A stretch of DNA of 64,000 nucleotides, taken from contig NW_004624881.1 in the NCBI RefSeq assembly GCF_000247695.1, positions 3,914,850 to 3,978,849 of the forward strand. Reading direction: 5' to 3'. The notes under the pieces were generated by a model. The model was not told where the DNA came from and did no database searches. It saw only the letters and a list, made by a program, of their open reading frames with translations. The stretch comes from Heterocephalus glaber. Lineage: Eukaryota; Chordata; Mammalia; Rodentia; Bathyergidae. Shown here piece after piece: positions 60,323 to 64,000 of the stretch; the stretch's first letter is position 1, and every line of letters starts with the position of its first letter. The position numbers and the translations under genes were made by a program.

Positions 60323-61689
60323 AGAAAAAGCAAAATATTGACTGTACTTTACAATGTACAATAGTTATGTTTAAATATACATATATTTGTGTATGTATAC
60401 CATGATGACAATATAATGTAATATTCATTCACATTGAAATGCAAATTCTAAACATTCACTAAATGTTTATATATCATGTCTCATAAATAATATATTACAT
60501 AATATAATTGTAATTGTATTAACATGACTAAGGATAGAATTACATGCACTCAGAGGTTACAACATGGGGCAATAGCCTTTGGAGACCAGGACCTACACAT
60601 GTGCTGGGAGTGAATGCTGTCTGCAGAGGGAGACAGGCTCACACCTCACATCTTAGAGCCAATCCATCCTCCTGGGGTCCCCTGTCCCATGCTCAGCTGC
60701 AGAGCATCAAATCCAGTGTCACATACATCTCAAGGCTCATTATTCCCTGTGCCTCAGTGCTTCTTATCTTCCTATCTTCTTATCTTTCTTATCAAGTGTT
60801 TAGAGTAAAAGATGAGAAATGGCAATACTAAGAGATATAGGAAAAGATGTATCTTTCTTTCAAAAGACTATTCTGAAAACCTTTCATGCTATAAAACTTT
60901 AGAGTGATTGTGTTGCCAGTACTAACACAAAAATATATAAAAATATATGATGTTGATGTACATATATCATGATCCTAAAACAACCCATTGCAATGTTTCT
61001 CTGTATATGTGAAAGTTAATTTCTGTGGAAATCCACAAATTCTGAATAGCAATCTAGGAAACATCTCTTAATATTATGAGAGTGGGCAAACAGACATTTA
61101 ATATGCAAAACACATTTAGAAATAATTGGCCTTTGTCAAATTGCAATAAAGTTTTAAAAGTGCTAAATGATATATTTTTGATTGGAATGTGACAAAATAT
61201 TAGAAAAATAAAGAGAATTTTGTTATTCATGTGTATCAGTCACTGTTCACTACTGAAACAGATTTAATGCAAGTTATATAAAAATTTATAAGATTGGCTT
61301 ATAAGAGTCAGGTTCAGAAGAGAACCAAAGGGAATGTCTGCATGCTAAAGATCTGAAGGGTCCAGTCAAAGGGCTGGAGGTCATTGTAGTATCCCATGTG
61401 AGTCTGTTTCAGAAGGTTGATGTTTTTCAATGGAAACTAGAAGATGACTTCCAAGGTACAGGTGAAGATTGGAGCTCTTCTGAATAAATACAAGTGACCT
61501 TTCCTTCTTTGTTTCCCTTTTATAGCATATAGGCAACAGACCAACCCATGGGTGGGTCTTCTCTCTTCAATATATCCCCTCACACTTATCAGAGCTATGC
61601 TGATACATAGTTCAGTTCAGTTGGCAGTTTCTCACTCAAATTGACATAATCACTTAACGAGCATGTCAAGAAGTTTCTAAGAGAAAATA
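60323..61689. other. Unassigned noncoding DNA
   Basis: AT-rich except 60,545-60,720. The part 61,290-61,660 looks like an old retroelement by its mixed composition and the motif atgggtgggtcttctctctt, but I cannot name it. No gene is seen. Confidence 0.4.
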
Positions 61690-62085
61690 CTCAATTACTT
61701 TTGTGTTACTAGTACATGTGATATGTTGCTGCATTCATTATGGAAATTGAGATATATATGGAAAACATGCTGATCATTTTTATTCCATCTCCACCCTCTA
61801 CCTTCGCCTAACCTTCCCCATCTCATATTACAGTGAATTCTGTGACAGCACAGTTCAAAATGGTTATATTACAGAGGTGTTCTTTGTGCCCATTAACAGA
61901 TGAATGAGTATAGAAAAATGTGGTATTTACACACAGTGAAGCACTACTATGCCATAAAGAAGCATAAACTTGAATTCTTTGTAGGAAAATGGAAGCACTT
62001 GGAAACTAAAATGTTAGGTGAAATATGCCAAACACAGAAACTTAAATAATGCATCTCCTCTTATATGAGAAATGTATTTTCTCTA
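61690..62085 (-). mobile_element. Short L1 fragments in opposed orientation
   Basis: 61,690-61,830 resembles the minus L1 3' UTR. 61,870-62,085 is the plus ORF2 end (aaaatgtggtatttacacac, gccataaagaagcataaact). The layout again fits a 5'-inverted minus-strand insertion, but the first part is weak. Confidence 0.5.
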
Positions 62086-62225
62086 CAGAAACTTAACTTT
62101 CTGCCTTGAAGTTAGTCAATTATGCTTCATATTCTTTGAAACTGTGAGCCACATAAACCCTTTCTCTCTTTACTTATCAGATGTCACGAATTTTATGTCA
62201 CCAATAAGAAAGCTGACCAAAACAT
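62086..62225 (+). mobile_element. MaLR-type LTR 3' end
   Basis: ctgtgagccacataaaccct followed by tatgtcaccaataagaaagc and tgaccaa is the typical MaLR LTR end. Confidence 0.55.
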
Positions 62226-62689
62226 GGTCAGTTAGGGGATGGACCTGGAAAAGCAGGATTCTGATGCAATTGAAAACTTCCTGAGTGTCTCTCTCTTAAC
62301 CTAAGAGTTTGCTTAAGAGTAAGACTAAGGGCAGCAAACTAATGAATCTGACAGAGGAAATTTGAAGGCAGCTCAATGTTTGGTCAGAGGCATGGGTACT
62401 TCTGACAAAATTCAGCCAGAATTACAGTGAAAGTTAAGAGGAAAAACCCCATTTGAAATATTTTCAGTTTCCTCACAAAGGAAAAACCTGAAAAGTTAAG
62501 GTCATGGAAAGTGTGGATGCTAAATACACTAGCAGTAAAAAGGAAACAAATACATTGTACCAGAGTAATAGTAAAGAAGGCTGAGGGCATCTCAGCAATC
62601 AGCAAGACTCCACTCTTCACTGGCTGACAAGTGCAAAAAGATAATATTAAACTCCTGAGAAGATTTTGCTTTGGGATGAGAACCCCAGG
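62226..62689. other. Unassigned noncoding DNA
   Basis: No recognisable feature. The minus-strand frame 62,620-62,384 has no known domain. Confidence 0.4.
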
Positions 62690-63790
62690 GTACCCTACTG
62701 GATATGAATGCCTGCAGAATTCATTTCCACAGGATGTGGTTCATAGGGCTCAACCATCCAGAAACTCAGAGATCAGAGCAAGCCTAATCCAAAGAGAGAG
62801 GCCTTCCTAGTGCTCGAGCTGGTGGCCTACATCAGCATCATACATGTGATGGTTTTACTAGCCTGATGGAGCCCACTCAGATTTCAGAAGGCTTGAGAGG
62901 ACAGGGAGTGCATCTCTGAGAGGGAAATGTGTGAAGGTCTGTGAATAAACTCAAGAGAGCTATAGAGACTCCAAGAAGATGGAGAAATTTAGAATGCAGA
63001 ATGTCTGTGAGAAGCCACAGGCGGTAAGCAGAGCGAGCCTCAGAGAGAGGCCAGGAGAACTACAGCCATCAGTGCTGTAGGAGGTGGGCTTCCCAAGCAC
63101 TTCAGGGCTCACATCTCACTAAAGTGTGTCCCAGGTACCAGACTTGGAAATACAGAACTAAATGTTTCCCCTGCTGGTTTTGGTCTTGCTTTGGTCTAAT
63201 TTATTCTGTTCCCCTATTTCCTCTGTTTTGGAATGGGCATATTTATTCTTTGACATTGTATGCTGGAAGTTTTTGACATTTTTTTTGATATTACAAGGGC
63301 TCAAAACTGTGATTCCTTGAGTGTCAGAAGATGCTTTGAATGCAGACTTTTCAACACTGATGAAAATGTTAAAACTATTGCAACTTGCAGAGTTGGAGTG
63401 TGCATTGTGCATAAAGAAATGGACATGAGTAATTTGGGAGCCAGGGCAAAATGCTCCTGTTCAGATCTAGAATGTACCCCCAAAGCTTCAAGTGTTCAGA
63501 GTTGGGGCTTTTGCACTGTGATTGCATCATGGAGGCACTACAGCTCACTTTATGTCAGGAGAGAGGGCTTGAGGAGAACAGATGGGTCATTGCTTGTGAC
63601 TTGGAAGGTTGTATCTCTGTCTCTGGCTCCTCCTTTTGCTCTCTCTTTCCTGGCTGTCATGACATGAGCAGCTGCCCTGACCTTGCGCTACTTCTGACCT
63701 TTCTGCCTGGAGAGGCAGCAAACCATGAACTGAAAATGTGAGTCAAAATAAACCTTTCCTTCTTTACACCGTGGGTACTGGGTGTAGAGT
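62690..63790 (+). mobile_element. MaLR-type retroelement, internal part and 3' LTR
   Basis: 62,950-63,470 resembles MaLR internal sequence by motifs such as tgttttggaatgggcatatt and gcataaagaaatggacatga. 63,470-63,790 resembles the LTR, with accccaaagcttcaagtgt at the start and aaccatgaactgaaaatgtg and aaaataaacc near the end. No intact frame. The limits are approximate. Confidence 0.5.
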
Positions 63791-64000
63791 AGCCATCAGT
63801 GGACCAAGTTCAAGACAACAGGAAGCACACATAGGGTTGCAGGCTGAACACACTGGTTTCCAGCCTGACAGCCAGAAACCAGCCAGAACATCACTGGAGT
63901 TAAAGGTGAAGGCTTGCTGAGATTATCCACTGCCTCACCATAAATCTATAGCTGGATTCCTGGGATTAATCAACTCAGACCTGAGCTATGTCTGTCCAAA
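63791..64000. other. Unassigned DNA at the window edge
   Basis: A slightly GC-richer stretch with cagcctgacagccagaaacc. It could be an L1 leader continuing to the right, but nothing diagnostic is visible. Confidence 0.3.

Noticed and set aside
1..64000. CRISPR array, phage, operon or bacterial defence system
   Set aside because: The window is mammalian, with L1, SINE and LTR sequence throughout; the repeats seen are microsatellites, an L1-leader array and dispersed elements.

Overview
This is a gene-poor, repeat-rich mammalian window, most likely from a rodent. The clade evidence is the interspersed repeats: seven or more copies of a tRNA-related, ID-type SINE (an A-box-like tagctcagtgg, then a gttcgatcccc-like B box, then an A-rich tail), one composite ID plus B1/7SL-like SINE, several L1 families and MaLR-type LTRs. 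The SINE subtype could be hystricomorph, but I cannot fix the species. The only intact cellular gene is one olfactory receptor (OR) of the OR14-like type at 54,353-55,351 (+). A broken sister copy lies at 35,746-36,718 (+).

The main organisation is a tandem segmental duplication. Three diverged copies of one roughly 15-17 kb unit run in the same direction: unit A (about 1,228-17,785), unit B (about 23,484-38,460) and unit C (38,461 to about 55,500). Each unit carries, in order: a conserved noncoding leader, a truncated plus-strand L1 whose 3' end is split by a MaLR LTR, a long AT-rich noncoding block with a 46-bp stretch identical in all three units, Tigger-like DNA transposon copies, and (in B and C) an OR14-like coding exon. 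C keeps the OR intact. B keeps a pseudogene. A has lost the OR and carries a roughly 300-bp patch of unit-internal sequence at the breakpoint.

Later insertions distinguish the units. Unit A holds a 429-bp solo LTR (target duplication gtact) and, about 20 bp away, a gammaretrovirus-like provirus on the minus strand (3,700-9,282). The provirus has two LTRs, a 4-bp target duplication, a tRNA-Gln-like primer site and broken gag, pro, pol and env. A nearly full-length but dead minus-strand L1 (17,788-23,482) separates A from B. B has a 5'-inverted L1 at 28.6-30.06 kb and its own SINEs. In C, two L1s (40.5-45.1 kb) have replaced part of the shared L1.

The left edge (1-950) is the 5' end of a minus-strand L1 whose leader contains eight 47-bp tandem repeats. 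The right 8.5 kb (55.5-64 kb) lies outside the duplication and consists of MaLR pieces, 5'-inverted L1s, SINEs and unassigned DNA. No protein-coding gene other than the OR, and no cellular RNA gene, can be supported.
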